The notes beneath the pieces are model-generated. The model searched no databases. It had not been told where the DNA came from and saw only the letters and a program-made list of their open reading frames with translations. A DNA stretch of 64,000 nucleotides from contig CAYVBJ010000005.1 in assembly GCA_964449075.1 (NCBI GenBank), positions 1 through 64,000 on the forward strand, read 5' to 3'. Both the position numbers and the translations under genes were made by a program. Below, piece after piece: positions 37,454 through 47,022 of this stretch. Position 1 is the first letter of the stretch. Each line of letters opens with the position of its first letter. Origin of the DNA: CAYVBJ01 sp964449075 (GTDB taxonomy: Bacteria > Bacteroidota > Rhodothermia > Balneolales > Balneolaceae).

Positions 37454-37921
37454 TTACAGATCATCTGATTCATCTTTGTTTCCCATTACCTTTTCAAAGA
37501 GATCTTCATACGATTCCTGGCTCAGAGCGGAATCCATATCATCCAATTTATCCGGTGCCCATATTTCAATTCTTTCTCCCATACCAATGAAAATGGCATT
37601 GCCATCGATACCTGCCCACTCTTTCAATTGTGAAGAAATTGGAATCCTGTTTTGTTTATCGAGTGAGATATCTTCTGCGTGACGCAAAAAATTTCTTTTT
37701 ACCGTGCGGCCTTCTTTTGAAAAGCTGTTAATTTTTGCAAGTTTCTCTTCTACTTTTTCCCACTCATCGTGCGGATATAAATAGAGGCATGGTTCAAGTC
37801 CTCTGAGAAGGGTAAAGCGTTCCTGAGCATCAGGCGAAAGAGCCTTGCGCAGGCGGGATGGAAGGGATACTCTTCCCTTGTCATCTACGCTATGTTCATA
37901 TTCCCCTTTAAAACTTGGCAC
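37454..37921 (-). CDS. mraZ: Transcriptional regulator MraZ
   Basis: A ring-forming DNA-binding protein with two AbrB-like SpoVT domains that regulates the dcw operon. Both halves carry the motif (DDKGRVSLPSRLR near residue 13 and DKQNRIPISSQL near 88). The start is GTG at 37921 (reads PSFKGEYEHSVD after the initiator). It is the first gene of the operon, and its own predicted three-box operator lies 77-101 bases upstream, which supports autoregulation as in E. coli. 155 residues. Confidence 0.96.
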   Translation of the reverse strand: MPSFKGEYEHSVDDKGRVSLPSRLRKALSPDAQERFTLLRGLEPCLYLYPHDEWEKVEEKLAKINSFSKEGRTVKRNFLRHAEDISLDKQNRIPISSQLKEWAGIDGNAIFIGMGERIEIWAPDKLDDMDSALSQESYEDLFEKVMGNKDESDDL

Positions 37922-37997
37922 AGTTAGTCAGAGTTGGAAGTTTTCGATTGCTATGAGTTCAGGTATTTACAGACAAATTGTGGGTTTAACACTTTCT

Positions 37998-38022
37998 CCC
38001 ACTTCTACCCACTTCGCCCCAC
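37998..38022 (-). promoter_or_regulatory. MraZ operator, three GTGGG boxes at 10-bp spacing
   Basis: On the minus strand GTGGG occurs three times with exactly five bases between copies (plus-strand CCCAC at 37998-38002, 38008-38012 and 38018-38022). MraZ is known to bind direct GTGGG-type repeats with this 10-bp phasing ahead of mraZ. The boxes lie 77-101 bases before the mraZ start, so the dcw promoter should be here or just downstream. I could not identify the -10/-35 elements with confidence. Confidence 0.88.
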
Positions 38023-38345
38023 AATGTACTTTAATGTTGGCTTCATTGTCAAGGATTTTTCATAAAAGATTTAAATTTTATTTCAAAATTTTTATTTGCC
38101 TTTGAAATACCTTGTTCCAGCTTATCTGAGAGGTGGTTTTGTAAAAAATGTTTTATAATTTATACGTGTGGTAAAAAATGGGGCTTAAGTTTCAGAGATG
38201 AATTTTTTTTGAAATTAAAAAGTGTGACTAAGGATATCAGTTACTCGTCAGAAGCGGACAAATCTTTACATCTGTATAAACTGTAAATCAAATAATTTAT
38301 CAAGTCTGAAATTTTGTTAATTTCTATGAGTAAAAAGATTTAAAG
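38023..38345. other. Intergenic region between the mraZ operator and the histidine phosphatase gene
   Basis: AT-rich and non-coding as far as I can see. It should hold the promoter of the plus-strand phosphatase gene. The only structure noticed is a short direct repeat (GTAAAAAATG, twice, about 28 bases apart near 38141 and 38169). Confidence 0.5.
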
Positions 38346-39092
38346 ATGAGTGTAATGACCCTGCTGTCAAAGATTATGTTATTGTTATCGCTTCTATTAT
38401 TTATGAATTGCTCTTTTATGGGCACTGCAACTGACATTTTATTAGAAATAAGGGATTATTATTATTCACAGGATCCCTCGGAGTGTATGCAAATTTACAA
38501 GCCAGGAAGTAATAAGGTCAGGCAGGTTGTACTGATTCGGCACGGGGAACCTGATCTTGAGCATGACGGGTGGCGGACCCGGGAAGAGGCCATGCGATAT
38601 ATTCAAAGATATGATTCAGCAGGTGTTAAGCCTTTCGACACCAAACCGGTTTGCACTCAAAATCTCGATATTGACCAGGTATATCACAGTAACCTGGAAC
38701 GATCCAGGCATACGGCACATCTTATTTTTGAAGATGAGGTTGAATACGTGGAGAAACCTCTCTTTCGTGAACTTGAGCGTCAGATTATCCCATTTTTTGA
38801 TATTAAAATGCCGGGAGAATTTTGGTCAACTATATCAAGGATTTTTTGGTTTTTCGGTGCAAATGATGACGAGGTTGAAACAGCTAGGGAAGCTGAGAAT
38901 AGGGTAATCAGGGGAGCTGAACTGCTTGCCTCGGAAGCCAATGAAGAAGGCCTGGTTATTCTTGTATCGCACGGACTGCTTAATGAATTTCTGGTCCGTC
39001 AGTTCGAAAAGCAGGGTTGGCATGAAGTGTTTGACGGCGGGAATGATTTTCTTGCAGTTCGGATTGTGGCGAAATCCGGAAACGGCTCCTGA
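38346..39092 (+). CDS. Histidine phosphatase family protein, probable lipoprotein
   Basis: A 248-residue protein of the phosphoglycerate-mutase-like superfamily. The catalytic phospho-His motif is VVLIRHGEPD (about residues 60-69), and the second catalytic His lies in LVSHGLLNEF near the C-terminus. The N-terminus is hydrophobic with a lipobox-like LFMNCS, so the protein is likely exported and lipid-anchored, unlike cytoplasmic mutases. The substrate is unknown. It stands alone, divergent from the dcw operon. Confidence 0.8.
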   Translation: MSVMTLLSKIMLLLSLLLFMNCSFMGTATDILLEIRDYYYSQDPSECMQIYKPGSNKVRQVVLIRHGEPDLEHDGWRTREEAMRYIQRYDSAGVKPFDTKPVCTQNLDIDQVYHSNLERSRHTAHLIFEDEVEYVEKPLFRELERQIIPFFDIKMPGEFWSTISRIFWFFGANDDEVETAREAENRVIRGAELLASEANEEGLVILVSHGLLNEFLVRQFEKQGWHEVFDGGNDFLAVRIVAKSGNGS

Positions 39093-39390
39093 TTTAAAAT
39101 CTGAGAAAAAGAAATCGGACCGGGATTAGAGCGATGGCAGAATCATATATCCGGAACATAATCAATTTCTAAACAGCCTGGCTGTTAATACTTCGAATCG
39201 GATGTTTCTTTTTCCTGCCACTAAATACTATTCGGATCAAATCCTTTTTCAATTGTGGGTTTCACAATTTTGAAAAATGGCGAGATATCAAAATCACGTG
39301 GTGCAAACAAACTGTGATGCCTGATATGAAGAATTTCTTTACATAAATAATTGCTTAAATGCATTTCAAAAATTTTGATAATAAAAAAGA
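39093..39390. other. Intergenic region between convergent genes
   Basis: 298 bases between the phosphatase gene and the convergent TSUP gene. It contains a short palindrome AACAGCCTGGCTGTT near 39172-39186 that lacks a T-run. No gene or known element recognised. Confidence 0.4.
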
Positions 39391-40197
39391 TCAGCTAAAT
39401 AATTTGAATAACATGTAAGTTGCAACCACAATAACTGTTATAGAAAAACCATACTGAAGCACCGTTCGATTAATTTTATGATTTAAGTTGACCCCAATAA
39501 TTCCTCCTGCAAATGCACCCAGAACAAGGGGCATTGCTGCTCCAAAATCGATATATCCAATACTGTATGTACTCATTGCATCAACAGGTGTCCGGATCCA
39601 CGCATATTGCAACCAGCCGGAAAAGGATATGATTACAATGGCCAGTGATGAAATACTGATCGCTCGGCCGATACTTGTTTTATAGATGAGGTTTAGTAGT
39701 GGCACCATCACAATTCCACCGCCAACACCTGCAGTGGCAGCAACTATACCCGTTATAACTCCTGTTAATGATCCTTCACGAAATCCGATTGGCTTTACAT
39801 TCAGGACTTTTCGCTCATCCGATTTACCTTTTCTGAAGTATGATATGCCTGCCAGCACCAAAAGAAGTGTGAAAAAAATGATAAAGATGGTTTCTGTAAA
39901 ATAAGGAGAAAGAACTATTTCTCTGCCGGCGAAAACACCTCCAATACCAAACAATCCCACGATAAGTCCCTGTTTCCAGAAGATGTTTTGCTTTTTAAAC
40001 TGTTGAAGGGAACTGCTACCGGCGGCTACAAAATTGCAAAAGAGAGAAGTTCCGATAGTCCACGCTGTTGGGTTATGGATTCCTTCAGCCTGGAATATGG
40101 TAAATAGAATCGGAGTGAATAAAATACCCCCGCCGAGACCGAACAGACCGGCAAGAATGCCAGTAAAGACACCCAAAAGGAGAAGTAACAGAAACAA
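39391..40197 (-). CDS. TauE/SafE (TSUP) family membrane carrier
   Basis: A 268-residue membrane protein with about eight helices in two repeated halves, each beginning with a Gly-rich helix (GILAGLFGLGGGILFTPILF and GIVAATAGVGGGIVMVPLL), the signature of the TSUP family. Members export or import sulfite, sulfonates or other organic anions. No sulfur gene is adjacent, so the substrate is open. It follows phzF-like by two bases on the same strand and is probably co-transcribed with it. Confidence 0.88.
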   Translation of the reverse strand: MFLLLLLLGVFTGILAGLFGLGGGILFTPILFTIFQAEGIHNPTAWTIGTSLFCNFVAAGSSSLQQFKKQNIFWKQGLIVGLFGIGGVFAGREIVLSPYFTETIFIIFFTLLLVLAGISYFRKGKSDERKVLNVKPIGFREGSLTGVITGIVAATAGVGGGIVMVPLLNLIYKTSIGRAISISSLAIVIISFSGWLQYAWIRTPVDAMSTYSIGYIDFGAAMPLVLGAFAGGIIGVNLNHKINRTVLQYGFSITVIVVATYMLFKLFS

Positions 40198-40199
40198 AT

Positions 40200-40985
40200 T
40201 TATCCTCCCAGTTCTATTTTCCCGGTTAGATAGGTAATCGCTTCTCCGGTTAATTCAACTCTGTTATCTATCAGCCTGCAATCAATAATCCCGCCGCGTC
40301 CGGATACCTGTGCAGCACGAAAACCGGTTTTGCCAAGCTTTTCAGACCACAGAGGTGCCAGTAACGTATGTGCTGACCCGGTGACCGGATCTTCATTAAT
40401 GCCTACAGCCGGAGCAAAGAACCTGGAAACAAAGTCAAAGTCATCTCCGGGAGCAGTAATGATTACGCCCCGTGTGTCAACTTTTTTCAGTTTTTCGAAA
40501 TTTGGGCTCACTCGTTTTACCGTTTCTTCATTTTCGAGAACAACCAGGTAGTCGGTATTGAAATAGACTTCATCGCTTTCAATATCCAGTGCCTGTAGCA
40601 GTTCAACCGGCGGCTCAACTCTTTCAGGCTTATTTTGCGGGAAACTCATACTGTAGAATTTACCGTTTTTTTGTACAGTGAGCTCTCCGCTTTTGGTTTC
40701 AAATCGAATTTCTTCAGAATCATAATTGAGATGACTGAAAAGTACATGGGCAGCTGCAAGAGTTGCGTGGCCGCACAAATCGACTTCAGTCGCCGGTGTA
40801 AACCATCTCAATTCATAAACTTCACCGGATTCAACAAAAAAAGCTGTTTCCGAAAGATTGTTTTCTTCCGCAATTGCCTGCATCTTCTCTGCCGGCAACC
40901 AATCTTTCAGTGGAATAACTGCTGCCGGGTTACCGCTAAATAGTGTTGCAGTAAAAGCATCAACCTGGAAAATCTTTACATTCAT
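40200..40985 (-). CDS. PhzF-family isomerase/epimerase
   Basis: A 261-residue protein with the two-domain diaminopimelate-epimerase-like fold. The N-terminal motif VDAFTATLFSGNPAAV and the catalytic Glu in NNLSETAFFV are present, as is DLCGHATLAAAHVL, and the C-terminal domain begins near GINEDPVTGSAHTLL. PhzF itself isomerises DHHA in phenazine synthesis, but no phenazine genes are here, so this is the widespread housekeeping type of unknown substrate. First gene of a two-gene unit with the TSUP carrier. Confidence 0.88.
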   Translation of the reverse strand: MNVKIFQVDAFTATLFSGNPAAVIPLKDWLPAEKMQAIAEENNLSETAFFVESGEVYELRWFTPATEVDLCGHATLAAAHVLFSHLNYDSEEIRFETKSGELTVQKNGKFYSMSFPQNKPERVEPPVELLQALDIESDEVYFNTDYLVVLENEETVKRVSPNFEKLKKVDTRGVIITAPGDDFDFVSRFFAPAVGINEDPVTGSAHTLLAPLWSEKLGKTGFRAAQVSGRGGIIDCRLIDNRVELTGEAITYLTGKIELGG

Positions 40986-41205
40986 GTGTGACTTTGTCTG
41001 TGTGATAATAATCTGAATTCATTTCGTAGCCTGTCAATATAATGATTCAGGTTTATGAAATCTTCTGTCATAATATTCTTTTTTTGTAACACAAAATTAT
41101 AATATTAACAATTGAAACTTATTCTCTGCCAACAGTGACAGATCCGGTTATTTTGGATTCCGGGATTTCAAATTTAAAAGCAGTGACAGCGTTTACTATC
41201 TATCT

Positions 41206-43611
41206 ATGGAAAAATTTACAACAATACCCGAAGGAATATTTGAAAAGAGCGAGTTTAATACAATTAAAGAGGCTTGCCTGAAGTACTGTTATACGGAGAC
41301 AGGCCGGCAAAAAATAGGAAGGTGCAGGCCAGAGATTGAAGCGTCTGAAATTCGCACACTTCGTCTTCGTGTAATGGAAGTGATAAAGCTCATTCAACGA
41401 GATATTAACCTGCCTTTTTTAAACCTGAGTGATCTTCTGCCAATTCTTGAAACAGCAAGGGCAGAGGGTTCGGTACTATCCCTTGAGGTATTTCCGGTGG
41501 TATTTGATCATGCAAGAAGCGCAAGACTGATGAAGCAGTTTATTGTAAATCAGAAAGAGAACCTGCCTTCACTTTCCGAAATTTCCGGGCAGCTACATTA
41601 TCTGAATCACCTGGAGAAAGTGATCAAAAAGTCGGTTACCGAAAACGGAGAACTGCGTGATGATGCGAGCCCGAAACTAAGATCCATCCGGAAAGAACTG
41701 AACAGGAAACGTCAATCACTTCGAAAAACGGTTCAGAGTGTAATGAAAGAGGCAACTAAAGACGGCTTTGCCTCCGATGAAGGTCCTACAATCAGAAATG
41801 GCAGAATGGTTATTCCGATCCAGGCCCAGTTCAAGCGAAAAATTGAGGGCTTTGTGCATGATGTTTCATCCAGCGGACAGACAGTTTATCTTGAGCCGGT
41901 TCAGGCCCTTCAGATTAATAATGAAATCCGGCAGCTCGAATCGGAAGAGAAATATGAGATTGAACGAATACTGAGAGAACTGACCGGTCATGTTCGCCAA
42001 AACACACCTGAACTCAGCCTGAATGAGGAGCTGATTGGAGAAATTGACAGTATTCACGCCAGGGTAAAACTGGGATTGAAGCTGGATGGATCGGTGCCTG
42101 AACTTTCTGACGGCCATCAGCTGAACGTGATGGAAGCTTATAATCCGGTCCTGAAACTGAAAAAAATGGAGAACACTCATCAGGATTCTGTGATTCCGCT
42201 GAATCTTGAACTTCATGAAAACGAACTTGCATTGATTATAACCGGACCGAATGCAGGCGGAAAATCTGTTGCAATGAAAACTATTGGCTTGATCATAATG
42301 ATGCACCAAAGCGGGTTCCCGGTTCCTGTTCATCCCGATTCAAGGCTGCCGGTAAAGTCAGGCCTGTTTCTGGATATGGGAGATGATCAATCCATTGAAA
42401 ATGATCTGAGTACTTTCTCATCCAGGTTACAGTGGATGAAAGATACGCTGGATGCAGCTGATGAGAGATCTCTGGTTCTGATTGACGAAGCTGCGGCCGG
42501 CACAGATCCCGAAGAAGGGGGCGCTATTTTCCAGGCCTTTATTGAAGAGATGATTATGCGAAAATCTCAGATCATCGTAACCACACATCACGGTTCACTG
42601 AAAGTTTTTGCACATGAACATCCCAACGCGGTGAATGGATCAATGGAATTTGATCAGCAAAATCTTTCTCCCACCTATCATTTTCAAAAAGGACTGCCGG
42701 GCAGCAGTTACGCATTTGAAATAGCACGAAGGATGGAAGTTCAGGAAAACGTAATCACTCGTGCAAGAGAACTTGTTGGCGGACAAAAGAGCAGTCTTGA
42801 AAATTTGATTATTGATCTTGAAAAAAAGAGCCGGGAGGCATCTGAAATAAGGATTGAGTACGAATCAGCCGCATCAAGCTCAAAAGCACGCGAACGTGAA
42901 TACCGTGATAAACTGGATGCACTGAAACGAAAAAAGGAGTCGATCAGGCAAAAAGCGCTGGAAGAGGCGAATGAGATTATGCGAACTGCCAACCAAAAAA
43001 TTGAGGAGGCAGTCAGGCAAATCAAAGAAGAGGGAAGAGGAGATAATGAGGTTATCAAAGAGGCCCGGAAAGAGGTTTCCGATTTTAAAAAGAGTGTGAA
43101 GCAAGAAACTGAGCAAGCTGAAAAAAAGCCCAGACGAAGAAAAGGAGAGATACCGGAGCCTGGTGATTCCGTCGTTTTTGCAGACGGATCAGCAACCGGT
43201 GAGGTTGTCGATATTCAGGGAAAAAATGCTGTTGTTCTTGCAGGTGGTCTGAAACTTAAAACGAAATTGGGGAATCTTGTTAAAGTGGATAAACCGGCGA
43301 AAAGAGCAAAAAACAGACCGGCTTTCAAGACAACTTCCTACACAACAGACTATGACCCGGGTGAATTTTCTGCGTCACTGAATATTCGCGGATTCCGGGG
43401 AGAAGAGGCAGTTAAAGAGGTAATGTTGTATCTTGATAAAGCGATTGCCAGGGGTTTGAATCAGGTTGAAATCATACACGGAAAAGGAGAAGGGATTTTA
43501 AAAAAACTGGTGCATGAATATTTACGTGAACGCAAAGAAGTAGAGAAATTTGAGACAGCACCGATCGGGCAGGGGGGAGCCGGTTGTACCGTGGTATATC
43601 TGAATCCATAG
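41206..43611 (+). CDS. mutS2: Endonuclease MutS2
   Basis: A MutS-related ATPase with a C-terminal Smr nuclease domain; known roles are suppression of recombination and rescue of collided ribosomes. The ATPase Walker A motif GPNAGGKS is at 347-354 and Walker B is LVLIDEAAAGTDPEEG. A long charged coiled coil occupies about residues 520-640. The Smr domain (about 723-801) reads LNIRGFRGEEA and IHGKGEGILKK, with the usual HGKG nuclease motif. The mismatch-recognition domain of MutS is missing, as expected. 801 residues, single gene. Confidence 0.96.
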   Translation: MEKFTTIPEGIFEKSEFNTIKEACLKYCYTETGRQKIGRCRPEIEASEIRTLRLRVMEVIKLIQRDINLPFLNLSDLLPILETARAEGSVLSLEVFPVVFDHARSARLMKQFIVNQKENLPSLSEISGQLHYLNHLEKVIKKSVTENGELRDDASPKLRSIRKELNRKRQSLRKTVQSVMKEATKDGFASDEGPTIRNGRMVIPIQAQFKRKIEGFVHDVSSSGQTVYLEPVQALQINNEIRQLESEEKYEIERILRELTGHVRQNTPELSLNEELIGEIDSIHARVKLGLKLDGSVPELSDGHQLNVMEAYNPVLKLKKMENTHQDSVIPLNLELHENELALIITGPNAGGKSVAMKTIGLIIMMHQSGFPVPVHPDSRLPVKSGLFLDMGDDQSIENDLSTFSSRLQWMKDTLDAADERSLVLIDEAAAGTDPEEGGAIFQAFIEEMIMRKSQIIVTTHHGSLKVFAHEHPNAVNGSMEFDQQNLSPTYHFQKGLPGSSYAFEIARRMEVQENVITRARELVGGQKSSLENLIIDLEKKSREASEIRIEYESAASSSKAREREYRDKLDALKRKKESIRQKALEEANEIMRTANQKIEEAVRQIKEEGRGDNEVIKEARKEVSDFKKSVKQETEQAEKKPRRRKGEIPEPGDSVVFADGSATGEVVDIQGKNAVVLAGGLKLKTKLGNLVKVDKPAKRAKNRPAFKTTSYTTDYDPGEFSASLNIRGFRGEEAVKEVMLYLDKAIARGLNQVEIIHGKGEGILKKLVHEYLRERKEVEKFETAPIGQGGAGCTVVYLNP

Positions 43612-43712
43612 CAGAATGTTACGCCGTTACCTGTAATGAAACAACCATATTCAGGTAATTTCTTTTGCAGAGCTTGATTTTCATCAGAATTTTAATAAAT
43701 TAGAAACGTTAC

Positions 43713-43725
43713 TTAACAGTGTTAA
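43713..43725. promoter_or_regulatory. Candidate TetR operator (perfect 13-bp palindrome)
   Basis: TTAACA-G-TGTTAA lies 10 bases upstream of the tetR start, with partly symmetric flanks (GTTA on the left, TAAC on the right). Position and symmetry fit an autoregulatory TetR site that would also control the downstream acyl-CoA dehydrogenase. Not tested against any known motif. Confidence 0.5.
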
Positions 43726-43735
43726 CCTAACAGGA

Positions 43736-44323
43736 ATGCAACTTCAGGATCAAATTTTAGAAGAGAGCCGGAAACTTCTGATCAAAGAAGGATTTTCAAG
43801 GCTTTCGATGCGGCGGATCGCCAAAAAAGTAGGTGTCAGTGCTACAAGCATCTATTTACATTTTAAGAATAAAGATGAGTTGTTACTGACATTAATTGAT
43901 CAGAGTATTGATAGCCTGATCCGTAATCTTGAAAAAGCTGTTGCTGCCGGATCAGACCCGATTCAGAAGCTTGAAATGGCCGGACGCGGATATCTGAATT
44001 TTGCAATTAGTCATCCGCAGGAATATGAAATAATTTTTTTAGTGCGGCCCGAAGAGATGCCCAAGTACCCGCAAGAGAAATTTCAAAATATTCGACGCGG
44101 TTATGAACTTATGGCCGGAATTATTGAAGAGGGAGTTGAAAAAGATTTTATTAAAGAGGAAAACCCGCTGCTGGCTGCCTATACAATATGGTCGCAGCTT
44201 CATGGTGCGGTTTCGGTTATTTTGAATCAGCGCCTCGATACTCGTATTGACCGGGAAAAATTTTTAAAACACGCACTTGAACACTCAATTGATGGCTTTG
44301 TAAGCAGAAAAATCAAAGTATGA
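43736..44323 (+). CDS. TetR-family regulator, likely of fatty-acid oxidation
   Basis: A 195-residue repressor-type protein. The N-terminal helix-turn-helix is clear (SMRRIAKKVGVSATSIYLHFKNKDELL), followed by an all-helical ligand-binding domain with the family's WSQLHGAV block. It lies 24 bases upstream of a FadE-like acyl-CoA dehydrogenase on the same strand, so the natural ligand may be an acyl-CoA; that follows from context only. A 13-bp palindrome sits just before its start. Confidence 0.87.
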   Translation: MQLQDQILEESRKLLIKEGFSRLSMRRIAKKVGVSATSIYLHFKNKDELLLTLIDQSIDSLIRNLEKAVAAGSDPIQKLEMAGRGYLNFAISHPQEYEIIFLVRPEEMPKYPQEKFQNIRRGYELMAGIIEEGVEKDFIKEENPLLAAYTIWSQLHGAVSVILNQRLDTRIDREKFLKHALEHSIDGFVSRKIKV

Positions 44324-44347
44324 TCAACTTAAACAGGAGAAATCAAC

Positions 44348-46846
44348 ATGGAAGCCCTTATTGAACAATTCGCTTTTTTTACAAACATCCCGGTATGGGT
44401 GGGAATTACAAGTTTTCTAGTCATACTGTTGCTCTTTGGGTATTCGGGAGCCCCTCTTTGGCTCTGGGCAGTTGCCGGTTTTTTTGCCCTTGTGGGCGTG
44501 AATGCGCCGATCTGGCTTATTGCAACGTTTTTAGCAGTGGCAGTGATCTTTAATGTAAAACCGATCCGGAGGACACTCATTTCTGCTCCGCTGATGAAGC
44601 TTTTGGATGCTATGAATATTTTACCGGTTATTTCTGAAACTGAACAGACGGCCATTGAAGCTGGCACCGTGTGGGTCGAAGGGGAGCTTTTTTCAGGAAA
44701 ACCGGATATGAAGAAAATGAGCAGTGAGCCCTACCCTGATTTAACAGACAAAGAACGTGAATATTTGGATGGTCCTGTGGAAGAACTGTGCAGAATGGTG
44801 GATGACTGGAAGGTTTTTCAGAGAAAGGATTTTGATAAAAAAACCTGGCAGTTTATGAGGGATCAGAAATTTTTCGGTTTGATTATTCCTGAGAAATATG
44901 GCGGGTTGAACTTTTCAGCAAATGCACACAGTGCCATTATCGGAAAGCTTGCATCTCGGTGCGGACCACTGGCCACAACGGTGATGGTTCCTAATTCGCT
45001 TGGTCCGGCAGAGCTTCTGATGCACTACGGCACCCAGGATCAAAAAGATCACTACCTGCCAAGATTGGCAAAAGGCGAAGAGATGCCCTGCTTTGCGCTG
45101 ACTGAACCCAATGCGGGATCAGATGCAGGCGCAATGCAAAGCCGCGGAGAAGTATTTAAAGGCGAGGATGGAGAACTCTACCTGAAACTGAACTGGAATA
45201 AACGATATATAACCCTGGCGGCTATCTCCACAGTGATCGGACTTGCGTTTAAACTGCATGATCCGGAAAATCTGCTCGGTAAAGGCGAAAACCTGGGAAT
45301 AACCTGTGCACTGATTCCAAGTGATACCGAAGGTGTGGTCTTGGGTAAACGTCATGATCCGCTGGGTGTTCCGTTTTATAATTGCCCTACCCGGGGCGAA
45401 GATGTTATCGTTCCTGCAGATGCCATTATTGGCGGTGTGGATGGTGCCGGAAACGGATGGCGGATGCTGATGGAGTCGCTGTCGGTTGGCCGCGGAATTT
45501 CACTGCCGGCGCAGGCTGCAGGCGGAGCCAAAACAGCCGTAAGAGCTGTCGGAGCCTACGCCGCAATCCGGAAACAGTTCGGTCTGAATATCGGAAAATT
45601 TGAAGGGATTGAAGAGCCGATGGCACGTATCGGAGGATTCAATTACCTGATGGATGCAGCCCGGATCTACACTTGCGGTGCCCTCGACAAGGGAGCCAAG
45701 CCAGCTGTGGTTACGGCAATTGCAAAATACAACTTTACAGAGCTTGGCAGAAAAATTATCAATGATTCGATGGACATTTTGGGCGGTGCAGGGATCTCTA
45801 TGGGACCACGAAATCTGCTTGGCCATACATACATAGCCACGCCCATTGCAATTACTGTTGAAGGTGCCAATATACTGACACGCACCCTGATGATCTTTGG
45901 CCAGGGAGCCATTCGCAGTCATCCGTATGCCTACAAAGAGATTGAAGCACTGATGAACAAAGATGCAGTTGCTTTCGACAATGCTTTCTGGAAACATATT
46001 GGTCATGTGGTCCAGAATAAGGTGAGGGCTTTTGTGCTGAGTATAACACGCGGCCGGCTTGCAAGCTCACCTGTTAAAGGGCCGGCAGCCAAATACTATC
46101 GCAAGCTTGCATGGGCGTCAGCCTCTTTTGCTTTTATGGCTGATATCGCTCTTGGTTCATACGGCGGCGCATTGAAAATGAAAGAGAAACTTTCGGGTCG
46201 CTATGCCGATATTCTGAGCTGGATGTACCTTGCCACGGCAACCCTTCGAAGATACGAGGCGGAAGGTCAGCGCAAAGAAGACCGCGACTTCTTTGAGTGG
46301 TCGATGCAATACGCTTTCAATGAGATTCAGGAAGCATTTGACGGAATCTACAGTGAAATAAGATTGCCTGGACTGAGCTGGGTTTTCCGGGGGCCTGTAG
46401 CAGTGTGGTCACGAATAAACCGCATCGGGTCCAAACCGTCCGACAAGCTGGGGCACAAAATTGCACAGGCGATGCAGGTGCCCGGTGAACTGCGGGATCG
46501 CTTGACGGAAGGTATTTTTGTAACGGATTCGACAGATGAAGCAATCGGAAAATATGAGCATGCACTCCAATTGATTGTGAAAACATGGCCGGTGTACAAA
46601 AAGCTCTATAAAGCAACCAAAGCTCGCGAAATACCAAAAGCTCATGTGCTCGACCAGATTGAGCCGGCACTTTCCAAAGGCATTATATCTCAGGATGAAG
46701 CAGACCTGGTCAAAAAAACAGAAGAGGCACGGAATGATGCTATACAGGTGGATGAATTTACTCTCGAAGAGTATGACAAGGGACTTGCAAGTCCACCGGC
46801 AGGTGATGGTTTAACAAAGGAAAAAGCAAAGTCGTACGCAGTTTAG
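44348..46846 (+). CDS. fadE: Membrane-associated acyl-CoA dehydrogenase, FadE type
   Basis: It catalyses the first, FAD-dependent step of fatty-acid beta-oxidation. The 832 residues match the long FadE class (E. coli 814) rather than the short 380-residue acyl-CoA dehydrogenases. Two or three hydrophobic helices occupy residues 1-75. The ACAD core (about 130-560) contains CFALTEPNAGSDAGAMQ and the flavin-site region DILGGAGISMGPRN; the C-terminal 250 residues are the DUF1974-like extension. AACAGGAGA is a good ribosome site upstream. TetR regulator precedes it and an intrinsic terminator follows. Confidence 0.93.
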   Translation: MEALIEQFAFFTNIPVWVGITSFLVILLLFGYSGAPLWLWAVAGFFALVGVNAPIWLIATFLAVAVIFNVKPIRRTLISAPLMKLLDAMNILPVISETEQTAIEAGTVWVEGELFSGKPDMKKMSSEPYPDLTDKEREYLDGPVEELCRMVDDWKVFQRKDFDKKTWQFMRDQKFFGLIIPEKYGGLNFSANAHSAIIGKLASRCGPLATTVMVPNSLGPAELLMHYGTQDQKDHYLPRLAKGEEMPCFALTEPNAGSDAGAMQSRGEVFKGEDGELYLKLNWNKRYITLAAISTVIGLAFKLHDPENLLGKGENLGITCALIPSDTEGVVLGKRHDPLGVPFYNCPTRGEDVIVPADAIIGGVDGAGNGWRMLMESLSVGRGISLPAQAAGGAKTAVRAVGAYAAIRKQFGLNIGKFEGIEEPMARIGGFNYLMDAARIYTCGALDKGAKPAVVTAIAKYNFTELGRKIINDSMDILGGAGISMGPRNLLGHTYIATPIAITVEGANILTRTLMIFGQGAIRSHPYAYKEIEALMNKDAVAFDNAFWKHIGHVVQNKVRAFVLSITRGRLASSPVKGPAAKYYRKLAWASASFAFMADIALGSYGGALKMKEKLSGRYADILSWMYLATATLRRYEAEGQRKEDRDFFEWSMQYAFNEIQEAFDGIYSEIRLPGLSWVFRGPVAVWSRINRIGSKPSDKLGHKIAQAMQVPGELRDRLTEGIFVTDSTDEAIGKYEHALQLIVKTWPVYKKLYKATKAREIPKAHVLDQIEPALSKGIISQDEADLVKKTEEARNDAIQVDEFTLEEYDKGLASPPAGDGLTKEKAKSYAV

Positions 46847-46862
46847 TACAGATCTGAAATTA

Positions 46863-46900
46863 AAAAAGGCTCATTCGGTAACACCGGGTGAGCCTTTTTT
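46863..46900 (+). terminator. Intrinsic terminator after fadE
   Basis: Stem AAAAAGGCTCA / TGAGCCTTTTTT with a GC-containing loop, ending in a T-run. It starts 17 bases after the fadE stop, so it closes the tetR-fadE operon. Confidence 0.88.
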
Positions 46901-47022
46901 ATTTTGAGGAAGGATATATTCAGAGGCTCTGTGCAAATAACGATAAAAAGTATTAAATATCTGTTATTATCTAAAAAATTAGTAGAAAAATCTTTAACTT
47001 AATTAGTTAACAGATTATAATT

